49,600 nt of DNA from Pirellulaceae bacterium (GTDB lineage: Bacteria > Planctomycetota > Planctomycetia > Pirellulales > Pirellulaceae). The translations under genes were made by a program, and so were the position numbers. The notes beneath the pieces were generated by a model that did not search any database, had not been told where the DNA came from, and saw only the letters and a program-made list of their open reading frames with translations. Shown here piece by piece: positions 42,476 through 49,600 of the stretch. Each line of letters starts with the position of its first letter. The first letter of the stretch is position 1. The DNA lies in NCBI GenBank assembly GCA_022446825.1, contig JAKVBY010000010.1, positions 15,706 to 65,305 on the forward strand. Direction: 5' to 3'.

Positions 42476-43306
42476 ATGCAAGTCTACAATCTTGTCGTCA
42501 GTGCCCTCTTCTTCTTCACGGCCATTCCCTTACTGGCTGCAGAACCATCGCGACTCTTAATGGTTACTCAGAGTGCCGGCTTTCGCCATGGTTCAGTAAC
42601 GCGAAAAGACAACAACCTATCGCCTGCTGAACGAGCGATCACCGAGCTAGGAATTTCCAGCAACCTTTTCCGGGCTGACTGCACCCAGGATTGCGCCAAA
42701 GATTTCACCAAAGAAAACCTCCAACGCTATGACCTCGTCTTGTTTTACACCACAGGGACGCTTCCTATTAAGCAAGAGGACCTCGACTATTTCTTCAATG
42801 AGTGGTTGCCACAAAAAGGACACGGTTTTATCGGGACCCATTCCGCAGCCGACACGTTTCATGATTACAAACCGTACTGGGACATGATTGGTGGGACGTT
42901 CAATGGGCATCCCTGGAATCTTAACTCTACCGTCACCATCACCGTCCATGATCAAGACCACCCTGCAAGCCAGCCCTGGGGTAAAGAATTTGTAATCCAG
43001 GATGAAATCTATCGATTCAAAAATTGGCAACCAGAAAAAGTTCGTGTCCTGATGAGCCTCAACATGGCAAAAACCGAATTAAAAGAGCCTTATCACGTAC
43101 CTATTTTGTGGGTCAAAGATTACGGCAAAGGGAAAGCCATGCACATGAGCCTGGGACATCGGGAGGACGTCTGGACCAACCCGACCTACATGAAGTCCTT
43201 ACTCGGTGGCGTCAAGTGGATGCTGAATCTGGAGCCGGGAAACGCCACGCCAAATCCCGAATTGTCGGCAAAGCAAGAGGCCCAGGCCAAAGCTGATTCC
43301 AAGTAA
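42476..43306 (+). CDS. Exported ThuA-domain protein
   Basis: A 276-residue protein with signal peptide (MQVYNLVVSALFFFTAIPLLAAE) and a ThuA fold, related to glutamine amidotransferase-like domains and linked in other bacteria to trehalose utilisation. Family blocks are LLMVTQSAGFRHGSV, LVLFYTTGTLP, KGHGFIGTHSAADTFHDYKPYWDMIGG, FNGHPW and VLWVKDYGKGKAMHMSLGHRED. The C-terminal tail is Ala/Lys-rich. It lies 37 bases after the WD40 cytochrome protein, so it closes that gene series. In planctomycetes ThuA proteins often accompany secreted cytochromes; the substrate is unknown. Confidence 0.9.
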   Translation: MQVYNLVVSALFFFTAIPLLAAEPSRLLMVTQSAGFRHGSVTRKDNNLSPAERAITELGISSNLFRADCTQDCAKDFTKENLQRYDLVLFYTTGTLPIKQEDLDYFFNEWLPQKGHGFIGTHSAADTFHDYKPYWDMIGGTFNGHPWNLNSTVTITVHDQDHPASQPWGKEFVIQDEIYRFKNWQPEKVRVLMSLNMAKTELKEPYHVPILWVKDYGKGKAMHMSLGHREDVWTNPTYMKSLLGGVKWMLNLEPGNATPNPELSAKQEAQAKADSK

Positions 43307-43629
43307 CGATGGCTTACCGTAAAGTCGGTAACCATTATGCGAACTGGCAACTATGGTGACCAGAGTTTTGATTCCTTGCTGGACATCTAGTCACCGTCAC
43401 TGGGAACCCGTAGAGGACAATTTCCTCGGAATCGCGGGACCTCACATAATGTCTTTAAGGCATCCTTATTGTCAGCATTCTATGACTCGTTACAAACTAT
43501 TTACAATCTGAGGTAAAGACAGACTCTAGAATGGCAGTGAAACGGGATAAAAATCAAAGCACGTGGTCAACCCACGTTGTCTGTGGCTATCCTCGAAGCC
43601 CCATCCCCCAACGCTTTTCTTGACGATTC
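43307..43629. other. Gap between the ThuA gene and the two-component genes
   Basis: 323 bases without a coding frame. It starts with the hairpin at 43309-43335. A -10-like TAGAAT occurs near 43526 but its -35 spacing is poor, so no promoter is called. Confidence 0.45.
43309..43335 (+). terminator. Hairpin just after the ThuA gene
   Basis: ATGGCTTACCG (43309-43319) pairs with CGGTAACCAT (43326-43335) except for one bulged C, around a six-base loop. It starts three bases after the ThuA stop codon. It lacks a following T-run, so termination is probable from position rather than proven by form. Confidence 0.45.
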
Positions 43630-44346
43630 ATGACACAACGTACTATCTTGACCATCGAAGACGACGATGCCATTCGACGTGGAATTGCCGACAGTCTTAC
43701 CTTTGCCGGCTACCACGTTTTACAAGCTGCTACGGGTGACGAGGGACTCCAAATGGCGTTAACTCGATCATACCACTTGCTGCTTCTCGATCTTATTCTT
43801 CCTGGAACGAGCGGTGCTGAGGTTTTGCGTGCCGTCCGGACAGATCATCCTACCGTACCTATTATCATGCTGACGGCGCAAGGAACAGAAAAAGATCGCG
43901 TCCAGGGCCTGGAATCAGGCGCGGACGATTATGTTGTCAAACCGTTCAGTGTCAAGGAGTTGCTGGCGCGCGTGGAAGCCGTCCTGCGACGTTCCCCTGA
44001 GCGTCCTTCCGACATCACCCAAATTCATTTTACCGGCGGCACGGTAGATTTTTCTCGCCGCGAGATTCGCCTTCAGGCGGGAAGCCGCGCTGAGATGTCT
44101 GAGAAGGAAGCCGAATTATTGCGTTACCTGGCTATCCATTCAGGACGCGCTGTCGCCCGCAATGAGCTACTCTCTCATGTCTGGGGCCTCAACCCGCAAG
44201 GCATTTCCACTCGGACTATCGATATGCATATAGCCCGGCTACGCGAAAAACTCAACGATGACCCCACAGATTCTCACGTCCTCCTCACAGTGCGTGGCAA
44301 AGGTTATATGTTTACTTTTCCTGATGATTCGTCGCACCGTTCGTAA
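43630..44346 (+). CDS. OmpR/PhoB-type response regulator
   Basis: A 238-residue two-component regulator. The receiver at 1-120 has the acidic residues in IEDDD, phospho-accepting Asp54 (LLLLDLILPG), Thr82 and Lys104 (VVKPF), so it is fully functional in form. A winged-helix DNA-binding domain follows from about 135, with SEKEAELLRYLAIHSGRAVARNEL and the recognition-helix region RTIDMHIARLREKL. It is 48 bases upstream of the histidine kinase gene and should be its partner. Its stop codon lies inside a 13-base tandem duplication. Confidence 0.93.
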   Translation: MTQRTILTIEDDDAIRRGIADSLTFAGYHVLQAATGDEGLQMALTRSYHLLLLDLILPGTSGAEVLRAVRTDHPTVPIIMLTAQGTEKDRVQGLESGADDYVVKPFSVKELLARVEAVLRRSPERPSDITQIHFTGGTVDFSRREIRLQAGSRAEMSEKEAELLRYLAIHSGRAVARNELLSHVWGLNPQGISTRTIDMHIARLREKLNDDPTDSHVLLTVRGKGYMFTFPDDSSHRS

Positions 44347-44361
44347 ACACCGTTCGTAAAC
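44336..44361 (+). repeat. 13-base tandem duplication across the regulator stop codon
   Basis: ACCGTTCGTAAAC occurs twice head to tail (44336-44348 and 44349-44361). The stop codon of the response regulator (44344-44346) is in the first copy. Confidence 0.8.
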
Positions 44362-44394
44362 ACTGCCCCAGAACGCATTCTGAGAATTTCGACG

Positions 44395-46437
44395 ATGAAG
44401 CGACCTCTACATATCTGGTTGGTATTTGGAGTTTTCCTGTTCGTTGCTACCTCAGCAATGATCTGGTTAACCCAATCGATTATCCAGCTAGATCGCGAGC
44501 AGAAGTGGAGTCACGAACGACTGGCACTCGCCCGACAGGAAGCCGACCTTGCTCGCAATCACGCCGAACTTCAAGAATTGATCAGTAGTTCCTTGTGGCG
44601 CATGGATTGGATGCTGACGCCACTCGTTGCCCAGGAGGCCACGCGTCCACATTTCGTTTATGAACCTTTTTATCTTGACCACACCATACCCGCCGCAGAA
44701 CGTCACACGGCGTCTCCTCTCCTGGTACAGCCCTCTGAGTTCGTCTTGCTGCATTTTCAATTAACTCCTGACAATCATTGGGTCTCACCGCAAAATCCTC
44801 GCGGTCACTTTTTGCAGCAAGCTCTTGTCTGCGGTGTGGACCCGGACAATATTAAAAACAGCGCTCGGTTACTTTCCAAATTACAAGCAGAAGTCACCTA
44901 CAACGACTTGCTCGACTTACTTTCGGAAGAATCTTTGCCGTCAGTAACCGTATCAGCGGTTCCCTGGACCTCCAATCTCTCCATGAATTACAATGGAGAT
45001 CTTTTGGATATCCATAATTCGGCTAAATTTCAAGAGTTGGGCGTCACTCCTATTGAAAGGCCCGTCGATCCATCTAGGGCTCCCGCCACAGCTTCACAGC
45101 AGCCAAACCGCCCCCTATCAGAAAAATTGGCCGCAGAACGCAATTCCTCGACAAGTCTCAAGAGTATTCTTTCCTCTGAGGAATATGTCCAGTCACGAGG
45201 ACAAGACAGCTTTGCTAAACGCAGTCGCGCAACCCAGCAGTTCGCCATCGGTCAACGCACACAACAATTACGGCATGAATACCACTCCCAAAACAGTATG
45301 CCTGCGGACGACAATCAGCGTTTGAACCCGGTTGTCGAAAATCCTCTAGAAGGCGTGAGCCGACCGGTGTGGTTAAACAATCGCCTGCTGTTCGCGAGAC
45401 GAGTGGAAAAAGACGGCCAGATCCTCATTCAGGGTTGCTGGTTGAATTGGAAGAAACTCCGTGCTCTGCTCTTGGAGGAAGTCGGCGATTTGTTGCCAAA
45501 CATTGAATTAACCCCGGTCTTCCCTGCCGCCAGAGTACCCGCTGGCCGGATGTTGGCGACACTTCCCATCGAAGTTGTCACCCCGCCGCCGGCATGGGCA
45601 CATCACCTGGCGGCGCCGGACAGCGGCTCCTCTGTAGCATCTTCTCTTTCACCGCTCCACGTCTCCCTCTGGTTTGCCTGGGCATGCTTGGTCCTAGGTT
45701 CCCTGGCCGTCGGCTTTGTTGTGCGCAGTGTCATGAATCTCAGCGAGCGCCGTGCAGCCTTTGTGTCTGCAGTTACCCACGAGCTACGCACGCCTCTCAC
45801 AACGTTTCGCATGTATTCCGAAATGCTTGCAGATGACATGATTTCATCCCCAAATCAACGTCAAGAATACACCAAAACACTGCAAATCGAATCCGAGCGA
45901 CTATCTCACCTGGTGGAAAACGTTTTGCAGTATTCTCGGCTTGAAAACACAAACCGCAGAAGTCACTATGAATCGGTGAACGTGAGAAATCTGTTACATC
46001 GCAACAACTCACGTTTAAAAACGCGGGCAATGACAGCCGGCATGGAACTTCAGGTTCACTTGGACGAAGCCTGTGCCAGCGACTCCCTCTCGACGGATCC
46101 TTCAGTAATTGAACAAATCCTCTTCAATCTCGTTGACAACGCTTGTAAGTATGCCGGCTCCGCCAGTACTAAGAAAATTGTTATTTCTTGTCGTCGCAAC
46201 GCCGAGTTCCTTGAAATTTGCGTGCGAGATTTCGGACCTGGAATTACGCCTCAAGAGAGTAAACGTCTGTTTCATCCGTTCTCTAAATCGGCAGATCAGG
46301 CAGCTTCTTCGGCCCCCGGCGTGGGGCTTGGGTTAGCCCTTTGTCGTCGCCTCGCTAGAGAACTCCGCGGTCGACTGACGTTGCTGGAAAACAAAACGTC
46401 TGGCGCCGAATTTCTCTTAGAAATCCCAATTCATTGA
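44395..46437 (+). CDS. Sensor histidine kinase with large extracytoplasmic region
   Basis: A 680-residue membrane kinase. Transmembrane segments lie at about 5-27 and 422-444. The intervening ~390 residues form an unusually long sensor region with no recognised domain, including a Gln/Ser-rich stretch around 225-310. The kinase core is standard: His462 in AVTHELRTPLTTF, an N-box ILFNLVDNACKYAG, G1 VRDFGPGI and G2 GVGLGLALCRRL. It should phosphorylate the regulator encoded 48 bases upstream. What it senses is unknown. Confidence 0.92.
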   Translation: MKRPLHIWLVFGVFLFVATSAMIWLTQSIIQLDREQKWSHERLALARQEADLARNHAELQELISSSLWRMDWMLTPLVAQEATRPHFVYEPFYLDHTIPAAERHTASPLLVQPSEFVLLHFQLTPDNHWVSPQNPRGHFLQQALVCGVDPDNIKNSARLLSKLQAEVTYNDLLDLLSEESLPSVTVSAVPWTSNLSMNYNGDLLDIHNSAKFQELGVTPIERPVDPSRAPATASQQPNRPLSEKLAAERNSSTSLKSILSSEEYVQSRGQDSFAKRSRATQQFAIGQRTQQLRHEYHSQNSMPADDNQRLNPVVENPLEGVSRPVWLNNRLLFARRVEKDGQILIQGCWLNWKKLRALLLEEVGDLLPNIELTPVFPAARVPAGRMLATLPIEVVTPPPAWAHHLAAPDSGSSVASSLSPLHVSLWFAWACLVLGSLAVGFVVRSVMNLSERRAAFVSAVTHELRTPLTTFRMYSEMLADDMISSPNQRQEYTKTLQIESERLSHLVENVLQYSRLENTNRRSHYESVNVRNLLHRNNSRLKTRAMTAGMELQVHLDEACASDSLSTDPSVIEQILFNLVDNACKYAGSASTKKIVISCRRNAEFLEICVRDFGPGITPQESKRLFHPFSKSADQAASSAPGVGLGLALCRRLARELRGRLTLLENKTSGAEFLLEIPIH

Positions 46438-46454
46438 AGACGCCCGAGACATCT

Positions 46455-46985
46455 TCATGGAGTACCGACAATAGCCAGAACTAGACGGGTAAAATAAAAA
46501 GCACCACTCAGGATAGAAATACTGATTCCGATTACCCCAAGCCGTGCGCCCCAGAGAGTCACGCGATAACGGTCCTTGCGCATCGCACCAAACATCATGG
46601 CCCGCAAATCGCTCGTGCCCATATGCCAGGCGGGAAAACTGAATACCATACTAAACACAGAGAACGGGAAAAAACCGATTACCCAGATCTCCCCTGCCCG
46701 GTAATTCGCGACCTCGGCAATTATGGCCCCAATGAGACCACAAATTGCCACCAAAAAACCCAAGACACCGAGAATACAAACACGCCAGCCACGGGCTTCT
46801 AGAGTCACTTCGTAATCTTCGCTGAACTCCCTAGATGCATCGATTCCAGAGGGCGCATCATAAACACCTTTGACTGTGCCGAGATCATTCGTTCCATCGG
46901 AGAAAGGATTCTGACCTCGAACATTTTCGAAGGGATTTTGATAGCCCGAACGAGGATGTTTTGGCAACTTGAATCCTTCGCTCAT
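46455..46985 (-). CDS. Three-helix membrane protein of unknown function
   Basis: A 176-residue protein not recognised as a named family. The N-terminal ~65 residues are soluble, with two NPF repeats (QNPFENVRGQNPFSDG) and an acidic stretch. They are followed by hydrophobic segments at about 68-90, 99-118 and 145-172 and a basic loop AMRKDRYRVTLWGARLG. No signal peptide is seen. It lies 24 bases downstream of hemQ on the same strand, so it is probably cotranscribed with it. It converges with the histidine kinase gene, 17 bases apart. Confidence 0.7.
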   Translation of the reverse strand: MSEGFKLPKHPRSGYQNPFENVRGQNPFSDGTNDLGTVKGVYDAPSGIDASREFSEDYEVTLEARGWRVCILGVLGFLVAICGLIGAIIAEVANYRAGEIWVIGFFPFSVFSMVFSFPAWHMGTSDLRAMMFGAMRKDRYRVTLWGARLGVIGISISILSGAFYFTRLVLAIVGTP

Positions 46986-47009
46986 CCCGACTCCACTTCA
47001 TTGAACGGT

Positions 47010-47858
47010 CTAAACACCCACTCGGCAGTGGCTCAGCATTTCGACAGCGGTCGTGATGTAGCTTGTATAAAAGAGACCGAATTCTGCATAACGAGCGCTC
47101 GCTTCGTCGAAACGCATTTTGTAAACAATCTCTTTCAGAAACTGTGGGTTACGAGCCCACAGGGTTACCCCCCACTCCCAATCTTCCAATCCAACACCAA
47201 CGGTGATTAACTGGGATACCTTTCCAGCAAATTGCATTCCACTGCGGGCATGCTCGGCCATTAATCGATTGCGTTGGTCAAACTCTGTCAAAAACCAATT
47301 TTCACCAACTTCGCGTTTTTTATTCATGGGATAAAAACATGTCGCTGGCCAGGCGGGAAATTCTGGGGTCAGGCGTTGTTGATTCATCGCCGGCAGGCGT
47401 CCCTCGTAGGCCTTCATCTTGGCTTTAAAACCAGCGCTTTCCTCTTCTTCACCCTCTGCACGCAACCGTTCTGCATATTGCTCCAAAGAAGGAACATACT
47501 CGGAGATCTCGGTCATCGAAACAAACGAATAACACGGTTTCAACGCTGGACCGTAGCGACTGGAAAGCAAACGCTGATTGACCGACTCGATTCGAAGCGG
47601 GTCAGGGTCCATCAACATCAAACCAAAATCAGCTTTATCTCCAGCCACGACGCTCGTCTGCAAGCGTTCAGGAGCTTCGGCAGCTTCCGGATCTAAAATC
47701 TCCAGGATTTCCCGCCGCGCGTCAGCGTGTGCGGCATCGTGCATTGATGCCAACACTCCGCGATCGAACGCGTAGTAAAAATGGCTGCAATGCCATCCCT
47801 CGTCGGGTTGAAGGGAAATGGCTGCCGGCTCGTGAGAATGCGGTGGTCCGTGGCTCAT
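47010..47858 (-). CDS. hemQ: Coproheme decarboxylase / chlorite dismutase-family protein
   Basis: A 282-residue cytoplasmic protein of the chlorite dismutase superfamily. Its HemQ branch decarboxylates coproheme III to haem b in the coproporphyrin-dependent pathway, using peroxide. Seen: the N-terminal half-domain (HCSHFYYAFDR to RYGPALKPCYSFVSMTEISEYV), then FPAWPATCFYPMNKKREVGENWF, and LMAEHARSGMQFAGKV, where His203 is the likely proximal haem ligand. LITVGVGLEDWEWGVTLWA and FGLFYTSYI are the closing strands. A short His-rich N-terminus precedes the fold. The many c-type cytochromes in this window fit a need for haem supply. Confidence 0.9.
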   Translation of the reverse strand: MSHGPPHSHEPAAISLQPDEGWHCSHFYYAFDRGVLASMHDAAHADARREILEILDPEAAEAPERLQTSVVAGDKADFGLMLMDPDPLRIESVNQRLLSSRYGPALKPCYSFVSMTEISEYVPSLEQYAERLRAEGEEEESAGFKAKMKAYEGRLPAMNQQRLTPEFPAWPATCFYPMNKKREVGENWFLTEFDQRNRLMAEHARSGMQFAGKVSQLITVGVGLEDWEWGVTLWARNPQFLKEIVYKMRFDEASARYAEFGLFYTSYITTAVEMLSHCRVGV

Positions 47859-48192
47859 TTTTTAACTCCAAAACTCAATCAATACGTGCCCTATAAGCGG
47901 TGCCCCTCAGCAGAGGAGGTCGCAGTTTGCGTGCCCTTGGATCAGTGCACAACCCCGCCAGAATCGAAGCTTTTTCCTCTAGAAGAGAACGGATTCCTCA
48001 TGTCGCAGTCGTCTTGGTCGATCCGCGCGTTGTCACACACCTCTTTGAGTCAGTCTAACAGATCCCACTGAGCGTACAAAAGTGGGGGAAAAAACAGAGC
48101 ATCTGCCCTACCCTGTTTCGCTCCAGAGAGTGTCCAACGGATCTGGCAAGGATCGCTTTCAAGCCAAGAGGCGTCCCGCATGAAAAGCGGAG
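47859..48192. other. Gap between hemQ and the downstream receiver gene
   Basis: 334 bases between two minus-strand genes. No convincing coding frame, RNA gene or strong hairpin was found. It should contain the hemQ upstream signals, which I could not place. Confidence 0.45.
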
Positions 48193-48606
48193 TCAATCGC
48201 CCAAGAGGCGGTGCACGCTCTCCAACAACCGGTCCATCGCAAATGGCTTCCGAATATAATCATCGACACCTAGCATTTCTGCATATGCTTTATGGCGACT
48301 TCCTTCATTTGCAGTGATCATAATAATGCGAACCGGGACGGGGCGACTCCGACGCAGTTTCTCTAAGACTAAAAAGCCGCTCCGTTTCGGCATCATCATG
48401 TCAAGAATGACAAGATCGGGATCCTCACGTTCAGCCATCGCCAGACCTTGGTTTCCATCGCGCGCGATAAGCATGTCATATCCCTTTGATTCCAGCGCAT
48501 AACGCATCGCATCGATGATCTCTCGGTCATCATCAACCAGCAAAATTCGTTTGGCTTCACGCTTTTGTGCCTCGTCAACCGCCTCGTCACGTTCGTTGTC
48601 AGCCAT
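48193..48606 (-). CDS. Stand-alone response regulator receiver
   Basis: A 137-residue single-domain regulator. A charged N-terminal tail of about 20 residues precedes a complete receiver: acidic residues in ILLVDDD, Asp69 (LVILDMMMPKRSG), Thr98 and Lys120 (YIRKPF). In contrast to the receiver at 4881, all phosphorylation residues are present. There is no output domain and no kinase beside it, so it may act in a phosphorelay or by protein contact. The ATG at 48606 follows AGGGAAGATTC; a start six codons upstream is possible. Confidence 0.88.
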   Translation of the reverse strand: MADNERDEAVDEAQKREAKRILLVDDDREIIDAMRYALESKGYDMLIARDGNQGLAMAEREDPDLVILDMMMPKRSGFLVLEKLRRSRPVPVRIIMITANEGSRHKAYAEMLGVDDYIRKPFAMDRLLESVHRLLGD

Positions 48607-49600
48607 GAATCTTCCCTGCCGCACAGTTCGCTGCGAAAGTCATTAAGACACGAAAATCTTCGTATAGAACTAACCGACCCAGATGGTTTTTTCAAGCAAC
48701 CTACCGGTGAAATCTTCTCTTGGACGACTTTACGCCACCCGATCACACTTCCTCCCTAACCAATGACGCGCCGGGGCAACACACATCAGGCCCGTTAAAA
48801 AGCCACTTTCGTTCCCCTTTCTCTATCGTTTCCGCCAACAGAGATTCGCCGCGCCATCCGCAGCCAAAAAGGCTTTCGTTTCAATCGAGTCATCACCCCC
48901 TGAATGGCGTCCGACGACCCATAATGCCTAAATACTAAATATACGACGGGTGTGCCAACAAGCACCCCGGTAGAGAAAATAGACATTTGATCAGGACTGC
49001 TCACCCCCCTACTACAGGCAAACTTAGTTGTTGCGAATCGCTAAATCTTCAATCGAGATGCTCCGCATTACCAGAGACACAAGCCTCCATGTTGATTTCT
49101 ACTAGTACCGGAGTTTTTTCGACGGTAAGACAATCAGAGATTTATCCGTTCGTAGACGGCATCCTTTACACAGAAAACTTTCGATCTTGCCCGACGCCCG
49201 CCCCACAATTTGATCCGCCACGCACCATTCAAAATATCACGGCTCCGGCGATACGAAGTCGTTATTCTCTTACTTCGAGTTCAGTAACTTCGCTGCAATC
49301 TGTTAGTCTCTTGCTGCTGACACGACGATCCCGGGCGGATCCACGCCCTCTCTATAAGTGCCGTTTAATGAAATCTATTTCAGCCCCTTCACACAGGCTC
49401 GGCTTCGAAAGATTGGAGTATTCCCCCAGACAACTCATCAATTTATTTTCTTTGCGACTTAGCCCTGTTAATCGCTCATTTTGCCACCGTTCGAAACCGA
49501 CGGTATACCGTTACCCACATCACACCAAAACGGAACCAGCGAGCTAATTGCATCAAAAACTAGAGCGTGTTATTCTATTTTCACCCGTTCATAACTGGCT
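48607..49600. other. About 1 kb without a firm gene at the window end
   Basis: Only the small minus-strand ORF at 48795-48986 looks at all coding. A longer plus-strand frame (48987-49547) gives a Ser/Arg/Pro-rich translation without family features. The final bases have stops in all minus-strand frames, so no gene enters from the right on that strand. Confidence 0.45.
48795..48986 (-). CDS. Possible small membrane protein
   Basis: A 63-residue frame. MSIFSTGVLVGTPVVYLVFRHYG is a single hydrophobic segment followed by a strongly basic tail (TRLKRKPFWLRMARRISVGG). This is typical of a small inner-membrane protein with its C-terminus inside. The Shine-Dalgarno context is weak and an upstream GTG at 49004 is possible. 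No family is recognised. Confidence 0.3.
   Translation of the reverse strand: MSIFSTGVLVGTPVVYLVFRHYGSSDAIQGVMTRLKRKPFWLRMARRISVGGNDRERGTKVAF

Noticed and set aside
48987-49547. 186-codon plus-strand frame in the terminal gap
   Set aside because: Low-complexity Ser/Arg/Pro-rich translation, no ribosome site and no recognisable motif.

Overview
The window looks like chromosomal DNA of a marine-type planctomycete (Pirellulales/Rhodopirellula-like); no species is claimed. The evidence is two sets of planctomycete-typical secreted cytochrome and Tat-exported proteins (DUF1592 plus DUF1552 at 18095-21756; DUF1501, DUF1549/DUF1553 and PSCyt1-WD40 at 34994-42438), a Tat-exported Gfo/Idh/MocA oxidoreductase, and many genes with exported N-termini. 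No tRNA, rRNA, CRISPR array, transposase or phage gene was seen.

Left part (1-8898): a 5'-truncated DUF2071 gene runs off the window edge. It is followed by a malate/lactate dehydrogenase-family oxidoreductase, a large secreted CehA/McbA-like metallohydrolase and a stand-alone receiver that has lost its phospho-acceptor Asp. Next is a peroxide-defence cluster: an exported glutathione peroxidase (minus strand) faces away from an exported peroxiredoxin whose frame is interrupted by one UGA exactly at the peroxidatic cysteine. A bSECIS-like hairpin follows that UGA, so I call this a selenoprotein. One base after it starts an exported beta-propeller/di-haem cytochrome c peroxidase-like protein.

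Middle (8921-21756): Gfo/Idh/MocA oxidoreductase, dicarboxylate/amino-acid:cation symporter, acetolactate synthase large subunit, CrcB fluoride channel, UvrA, and a DUF1592-DUF1552 pair.

22139-31024: a catabolic locus. Six minus-strand genes (two enolase-superfamily enzymes, NAD-dependent epimerase/dehydrogenase, SMP-30 lactonase, DapA-like lyase, MFS transporter) are tightly packed, the last four overlapping by 1-4 bases. They are divergent from an exported amidohydrolase (lactonase-like) and an unrecognised barrel-like protein. Together they read as oxidation, lactone opening, dehydration and cleavage of a sugar acid, with the substrate unknown.

Right part (31082-49600): a small exported hypothetical protein, a PAP2 phosphatase, an ArnT-like glycosyltransferase, the DUF1501/DUF1549/WD40/ThuA series, an OmpR-type response regulator with a histidine kinase that has a very long sensor region, a three-helix membrane protein beside HemQ, and a second stand-alone receiver. 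The last ~1 kb holds at most one small membrane ORF.
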